Under the pieces are notes generated by a model. The model searched no databases and had not been told where the DNA came from. It saw nothing but the letters and a program-made list of their open reading frames with translations. Below, in pieces: positions 50,781 through 59,106 of a DNA stretch of 64,000 nt. Made by a program: the position numbers and the translations under genes. How positions within the stretch are numbered: the first letter of the stretch is position 1; each line of letters begins with the position of its first letter. Where the stretch lies: contig NZ_JAMCCQ010000007.1 of NCBI RefSeq assembly GCF_023370775.1, forward strand, positions 1 to 64,000, read 5' to 3'. The stretch is from Marivita sp. GX14005 (lineage in GTDB: Bacteria; Pseudomonadota; Alphaproteobacteria; Rhodobacterales; Rhodobacteraceae).

Positions 50781-52550
50781 ATGACAGCCACGTCACCTCT
50801 GAAAAAGGCGTATGGCCGGTTCAAGGCGATCATCTTCGCCACCGTGGTGTTCAGTTTCTTCTCCAACCTGCTGATGTTCGTCGGCCCGCTCTACATGCTG
50901 CAGGTCTATGACCGCGTGTTGGCGAGCCGGAACGAATTTACCCTGCTGATGATCACCGCCATCGCCGTGGCGCTTCTGGTGACATACGGGTTTCTGGAAT
51001 TCATCCGCTCCAAGATGCTGGTGCGGGCGGGGCTGCAATTCGACGACATGCTGGCCAACCCGGCCTTCAACCGCGTGGTGCGCAAGCAATTGGCGGCGCC
51101 CAATTCCGGCGCCCATGCCACGTTGCAGGATGTCGACCGGGTGCGCGAATTCCTGACGGGGCAGGGGATCCTGGCGTTTTTCGACGCGCCCTGGGTGCCG
51201 CTCTTCCTGGCGCTGGTCTTCGCCTTCCACCCGTGGCTCGGCATGGTGGCGACGGCGGGCGCGGTGGTGATCTTCATCCTCGCGCTGACCAATGAATTCG
51301 CCACGCGCGGCCTTCTGAAAGAAGCCGGCACCGCCAATATGGGTGCCGCGCATTTCGTCAACACCACGGTCCAGAACGCCGAGGTGATCCGCGCTCTGGG
51401 CATGGAAAAGCCGCTCACCAATCGCTGGCTCAAGCAGCATGACGAGGTGCTGAGCGCGCAGGCCAAGGCGTCGGGGCGGGCCGGGGCCATCATGGCCTCG
51501 ACCAAGTTCGTGCGCATGTCGCTGCAGATCGCCATCCTGGGCACCGGCGCCTATCTCGCGATCCAGCAGCAGATCTCGCCCGGCATCATGATCGCGGCGT
51601 CGATCGTCATGGGCCGCGCGCTTGCGCCCGTCGAACAGGCGGTCGGCCAATGGAAGCAATTCGTCGCCGCGCGCCAGGCGCATAAGCGGCTCGACGAGAT
51701 TTTCGAGACCCTGGGCGATGAGGAAGACCGGATGCAGCTGCCCGCGCCCAAGGGCAACCTGGTGGTGCAGAACCTCATCGCCACCGCGCCGGGTTCGCGC
51801 GCGCCGATCCTCAAGGGCATCTCCTTCAACATCGCGCAGGGCGAGGTGCTGGCGGTGATCGGGCCGAGCGGATCGGGCAAATCCACGCTGGTGCGTCACC
51901 TCGTGGGCGCGATGCAGCCGCAATCGGGCGCGGTGCGGCTCGAGGGGACCGAGCTGCATCACTGGGATGCCGACCAGCTGGGCCGCTACATGGGCTACAT
52001 GCCGCAGGATGTGAAACTCTTCCGCGGCACGGTCTCAGAGAATATTTCGCGTTTCATCGACGGGGTGGAGGACAAGGAGATCGTCGCCGCCGCCACGCTG
52101 TCGGGCGCGCATGAGATGATCGCCACGCTCCCCGAGGGCTATGACACCGATGTCGGCGATGGCGGCAACGGGCTGTCGGGCGGCCAGCGCCAGCGCGTCG
52201 GTCTTGCTCGCGCGGTCTTCCGCGAGCCGAGCCTGATCGTGCTCGATGAGCCGAACTCCAATCTCGATGCGCATGGCGAGCAGGCGCTGGCCAATTGCAT
52301 CCAGGAAATGAAAAAGCGCGGCAAGACCGTGGTTCTGGTCACGCATAAGGCCAACCTTCTGGCGCTGTCGGACAAGGCGCTGATGCTGGTGAACGGCCAG
52401 GTCGAGAAATTCGGCCCCACGCGCGAGATCTTCGCGCAGGCCCAGCAACAGCAGCAGCAGGCCAAGGTCCAGCAGGCACCGAAGAAAAAGGAGGTTGCGG
52501 CCGATGCGGCCCCCGCCGTGGTGAGCATGGCGGACACGCCGCGCGGCTGA
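50781..52550 (+). CDS. Type I secretion ABC transporter (PrtD/HlyB-type)
   Basis: I chose ATG 50781 (MTATSPLKKAYGRFKAIIFA), 11 bases after GAAAGGA, since the codons before it look non-coding; 589 residues. An exporter membrane domain occupies about 15-300 (FSFFSNLLMFVGPLYMLQVY is a PrtD-family signature). The ATPase has Walker A GPSGSGKST (361-369), signature LSGGQ (465-469) and Walker B LIVLDE (485-490). There is no C39 peptidase or C39-like domain at the N-terminus, as in PrtD/AprD exporters of proteases and RTX-type proteins. The tail is Gln-rich. It pairs with the membrane fusion gene 53 bp downstream. The outer-membrane TolC partner is not in the window. Confidence 0.92.
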   Translation: MTATSPLKKAYGRFKAIIFATVVFSFFSNLLMFVGPLYMLQVYDRVLASRNEFTLLMITAIAVALLVTYGFLEFIRSKMLVRAGLQFDDMLANPAFNRVVRKQLAAPNSGAHATLQDVDRVREFLTGQGILAFFDAPWVPLFLALVFAFHPWLGMVATAGAVVIFILALTNEFATRGLLKEAGTANMGAAHFVNTTVQNAEVIRALGMEKPLTNRWLKQHDEVLSAQAKASGRAGAIMASTKFVRMSLQIAILGTGAYLAIQQQISPGIMIAASIVMGRALAPVEQAVGQWKQFVAARQAHKRLDEIFETLGDEEDRMQLPAPKGNLVVQNLIATAPGSRAPILKGISFNIAQGEVLAVIGPSGSGKSTLVRHLVGAMQPQSGAVRLEGTELHHWDADQLGRYMGYMPQDVKLFRGTVSENISRFIDGVEDKEIVAAATLSGAHEMIATLPEGYDTDVGDGGNGLSGGQRQRVGLARAVFREPSLIVLDEPNSNLDAHGEQALANCIQEMKKRGKTVVLVTHKANLLALSDKALMLVNGQVEKFGPTREIFAQAQQQQQQAKVQQAPKKKEVAADAAPAVVSMADTPRG

Positions 52551-52603
52551 CGCGCCTCATATCCTGATCCAAACGACCGCTCTTGCAAGGAGCCGATACG
52601 CCA

Positions 52604-53896
52604 ATGGCAAAGAAACCAAGCCCCAAACCCGTCGCCCTTGCGGGCTATGTGCTGATCTTCCTCACCTTCGGGGTGCTGGGAAGCTGGGCCGCGGTGGCCA
52701 AGCTCGACAGCGCGGTGGTGGCCCCGGCGACGATCTCGCTCGAGGGCAACCGCCGCGTGGTGCAGCATTTCGAGGGCGGCATCGTCGAGGAGATCGCCGT
52801 CAAGGAAGCGAACGCGGTGGAGCAGGGCGACGTGCTGCTGCGCCTCAATGCCGTCGAGGCGCGTTCCAACCTTGAAGTGATGTCCAACCGGCTCGACGTG
52901 GCCCGCCTGATCGAGGCGCGGCTTCTGGCCGAGCGCAAGCTGGCCGAGGAGGTCGAGTTTCCCGAAGACGTGGTCGCCAAGGACACCCATACCGTCAACG
53001 CGGTGCTGGCCGACCAGCGCGATCTTTTCAAGGAAGGCCGCTCGATCCTGAAATCGCAGGAGGATATCCTCAAGGCGCGGGTCGAACAGATCAAGGTGCA
53101 GATCGAGGGGCTGGAATTGCAGAAATCCGCCTTCGAACGGCGGATCGCGAATTACACCGACATGCTGACCCGGATGCGCGACGGCGAAAGCCGCGGGCTG
53201 ATCCAAGGCAATATCCTGAGCCAGCGCGAGGACGAGCTGATCGAGATCGAGGCCAATCTGGGGCAGGTGATCTCAGATATCGCGCAGGCGCGTGCCAGCA
53301 TCGGCGAGACCGAGCTGCAGATCCTGCAACTGACGCAGGAATACCGCCAGACCGCCAATACCGCGCTGGAGCAGGTGCGCTCGGAAATCAGCGAATTCCA
53401 GGAACGGCGCAAGGTGGCACAGGATGTGCTGAACCGGACCGAGATCCGCGCGCCGGGATCGGGCACGATCCAGAACCTCAAGGTGCATACCGTGGGCTCG
53501 GTGGTGCGCCCCGGCGACGTGCTGATGGAACTGGTGCCCGAGGATGAGGAACTTATCATCAACGCGCGCGTCTCGCCCATCGACAAGGACAACGTCACCG
53601 CCGGCCTGTCGACCGAAGTGCGCTTCACCGCCTTCAAGACCAAGCTGACCCCGATCATGCTCGGCGAGGTCGAGACCGTGTCGAACGATGTCATCACGCC
53701 CGAGAATCCGAACGAGCCGCCCTATTACCTGGCCCGCGTCACCGTCGACGAGGAGGATATCCCGCCCTCGATCAAGGACCGGCTGACGGCGGGCATGCCG
53801 GCCGATGTGATCATCACCACCGGCGAACGCACGGTCGCCAACTTCATCGTCTCCCCGCTGATGGACGCGGTGCGCAAGAGCATGACCGAGGAATAG
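52604..53896 (+). CDS. Type I secretion membrane fusion protein (HlyD/PrtE-type)
   Basis: A 430-residue protein starting MAKKPSPKPVALAGYVLIFL, with a single N-terminal membrane helix and a long periplasmic part. It shows the HlyD pattern: a lipoyl-like half (IVEEIAVKEANAVEQGDVLL), a long alpha-hairpin (about 95-280), and the second lipoyl half and family signature RAPGSGTIQNLKVHTVGSVV. The C-terminal stretch (GMPADVIITTGERTVANFIV) is typical. It links the ABC exporter at 50781 with an outer-membrane channel encoded elsewhere. Same operon as the ABC gene. Confidence 0.92.
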   Translation: MAKKPSPKPVALAGYVLIFLTFGVLGSWAAVAKLDSAVVAPATISLEGNRRVVQHFEGGIVEEIAVKEANAVEQGDVLLRLNAVEARSNLEVMSNRLDVARLIEARLLAERKLAEEVEFPEDVVAKDTHTVNAVLADQRDLFKEGRSILKSQEDILKARVEQIKVQIEGLELQKSAFERRIANYTDMLTRMRDGESRGLIQGNILSQREDELIEIEANLGQVISDIAQARASIGETELQILQLTQEYRQTANTALEQVRSEISEFQERRKVAQDVLNRTEIRAPGSGTIQNLKVHTVGSVVRPGDVLMELVPEDEELIINARVSPIDKDNVTAGLSTEVRFTAFKTKLTPIMLGEVETVSNDVITPENPNEPPYYLARVTVDEEDIPPSIKDRLTAGMPADVIITTGERTVANFIVSPLMDAVRKSMTEE

Positions 53897-54036
53897 GGCA
53901 GGGGTGGCGATATGCCTTTCCGTTCCTATCTCGGCAAGTCACCGACTTAACTTTTCGAGCATTATCAGCTGTCCAATCGTGCTGGTTGGTTCGGCCGGCT
54001 TTCGCATTCCCTCACGAAATAAGAACGACATTTCCG

Positions 54037-54055
54037 CCCCCCCCCCGGGGGGGGG
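54037..54055. repeat. C10-G9 homopolymer block
   Basis: Ten C (54037-54046) are followed directly by nine G (54047-54055), a perfectly self-complementary stretch. It lies between the type I exporter genes and the radical SAM gene, 55 bp before the start codon of the latter. It may form a hairpin, slip during replication, or be an assembly artefact. Confidence 0.8.
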
Positions 54056-54092
54056 CGATGCACATTTCCATGAATGGACAGGTCCGCCCTTG

Positions 54093-54107
54093 GAACATAT
54101 ATAGAAC
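54093..54107 (+). promoter_or_regulatory. LexA (SOS) box, alphaproteobacterial type
   Basis: GAAC-ATATATA-GAAC fits the alphaproteobacterial SOS operator GAAC-N7-GAAC exactly. It ends two bases before the start codon of the radical SAM gene at 54110, so a bound repressor would block transcription or initiation of this repair operon. Confidence 0.8.
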
Positions 54108-54109
54108 AT

Positions 54110-55345
54110 ATGGCCAAGCAGACCCTGGAACAGAAACTGGCGATTCTGAGCGACGCGGCGAAATACGACGCGTCCTGCGCTTCGTCGGGATCGACCAAGC
54201 GCCATTCGCGCGATGGCAAAGGGCTCGGCTCCAACGAGGGCAGCGGGATTTGCCACGCCTATGCCCCTGACGGGCGCTGCATCAGCCTTCTGAAGATCCT
54301 GATGACGAATTTCTGCATCTACGATTGCAGCTATTGCATCAACCGCGTCTCCTCGAACGTGGACCGCGCGCGGTTCAGCGTCGATGAGGTGGTCAAGCTC
54401 ACCATCGAGTTCTACCGGCGCAATTACATCGAGGGGCTGTTTCTGTCCTCCGGCGTGATCCGCTCGCCGGATGCGACCATGTCGGACATGGTGCAGATCG
54501 CCCGCAAGCTGCGCCACGAGGAGAATTTCCGCGGCTATATCCATCTCAAGACCATCCCCGACGCCGCGCCCGAACTGATCGAGGAAGCGGGGCTTCTGGC
54601 CGACCGGCTGTCGATCAATGTGGAACTGCCCACCGATGCCGCCGTCAAGCAATACGCGCCCGAGAAGAAGCCCGAGCAAATCCGCCGCGCCATGGCCGAT
54701 GTGCGGCTGCGCAAGGAGGCCGCGCGTGACAAGAGCCACACCGGCAAGCGCCCCGCGCGCTTCGCGCCTGCGGGCCAGGCGACGCAGGTGATCATCGGCG
54801 CGGATGGCTCGAGCGATGCCGCGATCCTGGGCCAATCGACGCGGCTTTATTCCAGTTACCAGCTCAAGCGCGTCTATTACTCGGCCTTCTCGCCCATTCC
54901 CGACAGCTCGTCGAAACTGCCGTTGATCCGCCCGCCCCTGCAGCGCGAGCACCGGCTCTATCAGGCCGATTGGCTGCTGCGGTTCTATGATTTCCGGCTC
55001 GACGAGATCACCTCGGTCGCGCCGGACGGCAATCTCGATCTGGAGATCGACCCCAAGCTCGCCTGGGCGCTGGCGCATCGGGGGGTGTTTCCGCTCGATG
55101 TGAACCGCGCCAGCCGCGAGATGCTGCTGCGCGTGCCGGGCTTCGGGGTGAAAACCGTCAACCGCATCCTGACGACGCGCCGCCACCGCGCCCTGCGCTA
55201 CGAGGATCTGGTGCGCATGGGGGCGTCGATGAAGAAGGCCCGCGCCTTCATCACCGCCGGCGGCTGGTCCCCCGGCGCGCTGGTGGACAGCGCCCATCTG
55301 CGCGCCCGCTTCGCGCCGCCGCCCGAGCAACTCAGCCTGTTCTGA
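54110..55345 (+). CDS. Putative DNA modification/repair radical SAM protein
   Basis: Read from ATG 54110 (MAKQTLEQKLAILSDAAKYD), 411 residues. The radical SAM iron-sulfur motif is NFCIYDCSYCINRVSS (CX3CX2C). A barrel region follows with NYIEGLFLSSGVIRSPDATM and IHLKTIPDAAPELIEEAG, and the C-terminus has a helix-hairpin-helix DNA-binding motif (LLRVPGFGVKTVNRILTTRR). This is the TIGR03916-type protein almost always found beside a UdgX gene, as here: the next start overlaps this stop by one base. The reaction is unknown. A LexA box covers the start region, so SOS control is likely. Ribosome binding site is weak. Confidence 0.88.
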   Translation: MAKQTLEQKLAILSDAAKYDASCASSGSTKRHSRDGKGLGSNEGSGICHAYAPDGRCISLLKILMTNFCIYDCSYCINRVSSNVDRARFSVDEVVKLTIEFYRRNYIEGLFLSSGVIRSPDATMSDMVQIARKLRHEENFRGYIHLKTIPDAAPELIEEAGLLADRLSINVELPTDAAVKQYAPEKKPEQIRRAMADVRLRKEAARDKSHTGKRPARFAPAGQATQVIIGADGSSDAAILGQSTRLYSSYQLKRVYYSAFSPIPDSSSKLPLIRPPLQREHRLYQADWLLRFYDFRLDEITSVAPDGNLDLEIDPKLAWALAHRGVFPLDVNRASREMLLRVPGFGVKTVNRILTTRRHRALRYEDLVRMGASMKKARAFITAGGWSPGALVDSAHLRARFAPPPEQLSLF

Positions 55346-56781
55346 TGCACAGCGTGCAGATCCCCGCCCTTGGCACATGGAACGCCTGGCGCGATGCCGC
55401 GCGGCGCCTCCTGGCCGCCGGCGTGCCGCCCGAGGAGATCCTCTGGAGCGGTGCGGGCGCGGAGCGGGATCTCTTCGGCGCGCAAACGGCGATGCCCGCC
55501 AGGGGCGCGATCACCGTGCCGCGCAGTTTCGTCGAGATGGCGCAGGTGGCGGTCTGGCACAGCGATCCCGAACGCTTCGCCCGGCTTTACGCGTTCCTCT
55601 GGCGGCTGCAGCGCGCGCCGCATCTGATGCGCGATCGGGGCGACGTTGATCTGGCGCGGCTGCGGGCGATGGAAAAGAACGTGCGGCGCTGCCAGCACAA
55701 GATGAAGGCGTTCGTGCGCTTTCGCGAGATCGGGGCACCGGACGCCCCGCGCCGGTCTTTCGCTGCATGGTTCGAGCCGACCCATCATACGGTGGAGCCG
55801 ACGGCGGATTTCTTCGTGCGGCGTTTCGGCGACATGGACTGGCGCATCCTGACGCCGGATGTCTCGGCGGTGTTCGAGGGCGGCAAGCTGCGCTTCGAGG
55901 AGGGCCAGCCGCGCCCCGATCTGCCCGAGGATGCCAGCGAGGCGCTTTGGGTCACCTATTTTCGCAATATCTTCAACCCGGCGCGGCTCAAGGTTCAAGC
56001 GATGCAATCGGAGATGCCGCGCAAATACTGGAAAAACCTGCCCGAAGCCGCCGCGATCCCCGATCTGGTGGCCTCTGCGCCCGCCCGCGCCCGCGCCATG
56101 GCAGAGGCCGCGCCGACATTGCCCCCCGCCCGCATGGCCAGCGCGCAGGCGCAGCTTGCAGGCTGCATATCGGCCTGGGACGGGCCGGCAGAGGGTTTGC
56201 CCGCCGCGCTTGCCGCCTGCAGGCGCTGCCCGCTTTACCGCGATGCGACGCAGGCCGTGCCTGGCGAAGGGCCGCTTGATGCGCCGCTGATGATCGTCGG
56301 CGAGCAGCCGGGCGATATGGAGGATCTGACCGGGCGGCCTTTGGTCGGCCCGGCAGGCCAGATGTTCGACCGGATCGCGGCAGAGGCCGGGCTGGAGCGC
56401 GAAAAGGCCTATGTCACCAATGCGGTCAAGCATTTCAAGTTCACGCCGCGCGGCAAGCGGCGCATTCACCAGCGCCCCGATGCCGGCGAGGTCGAGCAAT
56501 GCCGCTGGTGGCTCGACGCCGAGCTCGCGCTGGTCAAGCCGAAGCTGGTGCTTGCCATGGGCGCCACCGCCGCGCAGGCGCTGACCGGGCGGCGCGAGGG
56601 GATCCTTGCGCGGCGCGGCGGCATCGAGAAGACGCGCGGCGGGCAAAGCGCGCTCATCACGCTGCACCCGTCCTACCTGTTGCGCCTGCCGGATGCCGAG
56701 GCCAGGGCGCAGGCCACAGAGCAGTTCCGCGCGGATCTGCGCCGCGCGGTGGATATCCTGGAGGGTCGCGCCGCCGCCTAG
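55345..56781 (+). CDS. udgX: UdgX uracil-DNA glycosylase fused to a DUF4130 domain
   Basis: A 478-residue two-domain protein. The N-terminal 250 residues are DUF4130-like (FARLYAFLWRLQRAPHLMRD, FVRRFGDMDWRILTPDVSAV, NPARLKVQAMQSEMPRKYW). The C-terminal part is an uracil-DNA glycosylase of the UdgX group: motif A GEQPGDMEDLTGRPLVGPAG (from residue 319), the distinctive loop KRRIH (371-375), and motif B-like TLHPSYLLRLP. In UdgX the His of that loop forms a stable covalent bond with the DNA sugar at uracil sites, and Cys residues in CRRCPLYRDATQ hold an iron-sulfur cluster. It forms a two-gene SOS-controlled repair operon with the radical SAM gene. Confidence 0.9.
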   Translation: MHSVQIPALGTWNAWRDAARRLLAAGVPPEEILWSGAGAERDLFGAQTAMPARGAITVPRSFVEMAQVAVWHSDPERFARLYAFLWRLQRAPHLMRDRGDVDLARLRAMEKNVRRCQHKMKAFVRFREIGAPDAPRRSFAAWFEPTHHTVEPTADFFVRRFGDMDWRILTPDVSAVFEGGKLRFEEGQPRPDLPEDASEALWVTYFRNIFNPARLKVQAMQSEMPRKYWKNLPEAAAIPDLVASAPARARAMAEAAPTLPPARMASAQAQLAGCISAWDGPAEGLPAALAACRRCPLYRDATQAVPGEGPLDAPLMIVGEQPGDMEDLTGRPLVGPAGQMFDRIAAEAGLEREKAYVTNAVKHFKFTPRGKRRIHQRPDAGEVEQCRWWLDAELALVKPKLVLAMGATAAQALTGRREGILARRGGIEKTRGGQSALITLHPSYLLRLPDAEARAQATEQFRADLRRAVDILEGRAAA

Positions 56782-57845
56782 CCCGCCTGTCTCGCGACAG
56801 GCTCCTCCGGCCCGCGCGAGGGCACCAATGCGCGCACCAGATCGCGCATGTGCAGGATGCCGACCTGCAGCCCGTCCCGCATCACCCGGTAATTGAGCGT
56901 GGTATCGCCCCCCGAGAGCGCGATCACCGCCTCCAGCGTGTCGTCGTGATCGACCTCGCCGGCCACATCCGCTACCGGGCGATCCGTCTTCTCCATCACC
57001 GAGCGCACGCGCAGCACGCGGGCGCGGTTGATGTCGGCCACGAAATCCTCGATGTAGGGATCGTTCGGGTTGAGCAGGATCTGCTGCGGCTCGCCCTGCT
57101 GGACGACATAGCCGTCCTTGAGGATCACCAGGTGATCGGCCAGCTTCAGCGCCTCGTCGAGATCATGCGTGATGAAGACGATGGTTTTCTGCAATTCGCC
57201 CTGCAATTCGATCAGCAGATCCTGCATGTCGGTGCGGATCAGCGGATCGAGCGCCGAGAACGCCTCGTCCATCAGCATGATGTCGGAATTGGAGGTCAGC
57301 GCGCGCGCGATGCCGACACGCTGCTGCATCCCGCCCGAAAGCTGCGCGGGATACTGGTTGCCCTGCCCCTCAAGCCCCACGCGGTCGAGCCATTTGGTCG
57401 CCTCGGCGGCGTATTGCTTCTTGCTTTGTCCGGCGACGGCAGGGGCGAGCCCTGCGTTTTCCAGCACCGTGCGATGCGGCAGAAGCGCGAATTTCTGGAA
57501 CACCATCGACATGCGATGCTGACGCAGATCGCGCAGCTGGCGGTCGTTGTTGCTCAGGATATCCTCGCCATCGACCAGCACCTCTCCGGCGGTGGGTTCG
57601 ATCAGCCGGTTGAGATGCCGGATCAGGGTCGATTTGCCCGAGCCCGACAGGCCCATGATCACCGTGGTCTTGCCACGCGGCATGTCCACGTTGATATCGC
57701 TCAGGCCCAGGACATGGTTGGTCTCGGCCAGAAGATCGGGCTTGCTCATGCCGCCCTTGACGCGTTCCAGCGCCTTTTGCGGGTTCGCGCCGAAGATCTT
57801 GTAAAGCCCGCGGACCGAGATTTTCGGAGTGTCGTCGTTGCTCAT
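56778..57845 (-). CDS. proV: Glycine betaine/proline ABC transporter ATPase (ProV/OpuAA)
   Basis: A 355-residue ATPase. Walker A is GLSGSGKST (65-73), signature LSGGM (169-173) followed by QQRVGIARAL, and Walker B IMLMDEAFSALDP. After the ATPase comes a CBS-like domain (about 280-340: LEAVIALSGGDTTLNYRVMR), which in this subfamily senses ionic strength. It is last of the operon proX-proW-proV on the minus strand, 12 bp after proW. It powers uptake of quaternary-amine osmoprotectants. Confidence 0.92.
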   Translation of the reverse strand: MSNDDTPKISVRGLYKIFGANPQKALERVKGGMSKPDLLAETNHVLGLSDINVDMPRGKTTVIMGLSGSGKSTLIRHLNRLIEPTAGEVLVDGEDILSNNDRQLRDLRQHRMSMVFQKFALLPHRTVLENAGLAPAVAGQSKKQYAAEATKWLDRVGLEGQGNQYPAQLSGGMQQRVGIARALTSNSDIMLMDEAFSALDPLIRTDMQDLLIELQGELQKTIVFITHDLDEALKLADHLVILKDGYVVQQGEPQQILLNPNDPYIEDFVADINRARVLRVRSVMEKTDRPVADVAGEVDHDDTLEAVIALSGGDTTLNYRVMRDGLQVGILHMRDLVRALVPSRGPEEPVARQAG

Positions 57846-57857
57846 CTCCGGCTCCTT

Positions 57858-58889
57858 TTAATGAGGTTGCTGAGCGTTGATGCGCGCGAGCGCCGCCTTG
57901 GTCACGCGGTCGAGGATGATCGCCAGAAGCACGATCCCCAGCCCCGACAGCAAGCCGACCCCGAGCTCGAGATTGCGGATGCCGCGCAGCACCAGCACGC
58001 CGAGACCCGGCGCCGAGACGAGCGAGGCGATGACGACCATGGCAAGGCTCATCATGATGGTCTGGTTCACGCCCGCCATGATGTTGGGCAGCGCCAGCGG
58101 GATCTGCACGCCGAAGAGCTTTTGCCGCTTGGTCATGCCGAAGGCATCCGCCGCCTCGATCACGTCGCGGTCCACCAGCCGGATCCCGAGATCGGTCAGC
58201 CGCACCACCGGAACGATCGCGTAAAGGATGATCGCGATGCCGTAGAGCTTGGGCTCGGTGACCGAAAAGAGAAAGATCAGCGGGATCAGGTAGACGAAGG
58301 GCGGCAGCGTCTGCAGCATGTCGAGGATCGGGATCATACTGCGCTGCACCCGGTCGCTGCGCGACATGGCGATGCCGATGGGCACGCCCAGCAGCACGCA
58401 TATGATGGCGCAGACAAAGATGATCGCCAGCGTCTGCATGGTGTAATCGTAGTAATCCACGAAGGCGAGGAAACAGAAGGCGGCGGCGACCAGCCCCACC
58501 AGCTTGAACGAGCGCCCGACCAGGTAGACGATCAGCATCAGCAGCGGGATCATGATCCACCACGGCACCGATTGCATCACCCAGAGCGCGTTTTCCAGCG
58601 CCCAGCTGAGCGGCTGGGTCAATGGATCGACCACCACCTTGAGCGCGTCCTTGATATCGAGAAAACCGCGCTCCAGCCCCAGTGTCAGCGCGCGCGATTG
58701 CGGGATCGCGTCGCAGGCCTCGTGCAGCGCATCGAGCGAGGGAAACGGCGTGTCCCAGGCCGAGACCGCCTCCGGCTCGCCCGAGGTCGCGCCCAGCAGG
58801 TCGGCCATCGAGGAAAGCCCGCTGGAGGTCTCTCCGCCGCACCAGTCGCGCAGGCCGAGCCCGTCGAAGATGAAATCATATGTCGCCAT
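57858..58889 (-). CDS. proW: Glycine betaine/proline ABC transporter permease (ProW/OpuAB)
   Basis: Read from ATG 58887-58889 (MATYDFIFDGLGLRDWCGGE), 343 residues. The N-terminal ~100 residues are polar, then come seven to eight membrane helices (SVPWWIMIPLLMLIVYLVGR, TLAIIFVCAIICVLLGVPIG). The family motif is PNIMAGVNQTIMMSLAMVVI with the EAA-type loop (DVIEAADAFGMTKRQKLFGV) that contacts ProV. It belongs between proX and proV of the same operon. A longer frame to 58922 lacks a good ribosome binding site. Confidence 0.9.
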   Translation of the reverse strand: MATYDFIFDGLGLRDWCGGETSSGLSSMADLLGATSGEPEAVSAWDTPFPSLDALHEACDAIPQSRALTLGLERGFLDIKDALKVVVDPLTQPLSWALENALWVMQSVPWWIMIPLLMLIVYLVGRSFKLVGLVAAAFCFLAFVDYYDYTMQTLAIIFVCAIICVLLGVPIGIAMSRSDRVQRSMIPILDMLQTLPPFVYLIPLIFLFSVTEPKLYGIAIILYAIVPVVRLTDLGIRLVDRDVIEAADAFGMTKRQKLFGVQIPLALPNIMAGVNQTIMMSLAMVVIASLVSAPGLGVLVLRGIRNLELGVGLLSGLGIVLLAIILDRVTKAALARINAQQPH

Positions 58890-59065
58890 GAAACCCTTTC
58901 CGGAGGCACGGGGGTGCCCCATCGTCTTGCGGCCGCCGCGCCGCGGATGCGCCGGCCTGTCGTTATTCTTGTCACGATAGTCTTGTCACGATAACGCGGC
59001 TGCGCCGCCAGACGGTCACGAAAGCGTTCCAAAGGACGAAGCGCTTACGTCAGCCGGTGGCGAAA

Positions 59066-59091
59066 GGGGGCCGCCCGACCGGGCCGCCCCC
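59066..59091 (-). terminator. Hairpin between proX and proW
   Basis: Eleven-base arms (59066-59076 and 59081-59091) pair with a single mismatch around GACC; on the transcribed strand the stem is followed by TTT. It probably attenuates transcription so that more binding protein than permease is made. Confidence 0.6.
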
Positions 59092-59106
59092 TTGAGGACG
59101 CAAGGC

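Noticed and set aside
56499-58994. An 831-codon plus-strand frame across udgX, proV and proW
   Set aside because: It crosses three well-supported genes, and its His/Gln/Arg-rich translation is typical of antisense to high-GC genes.
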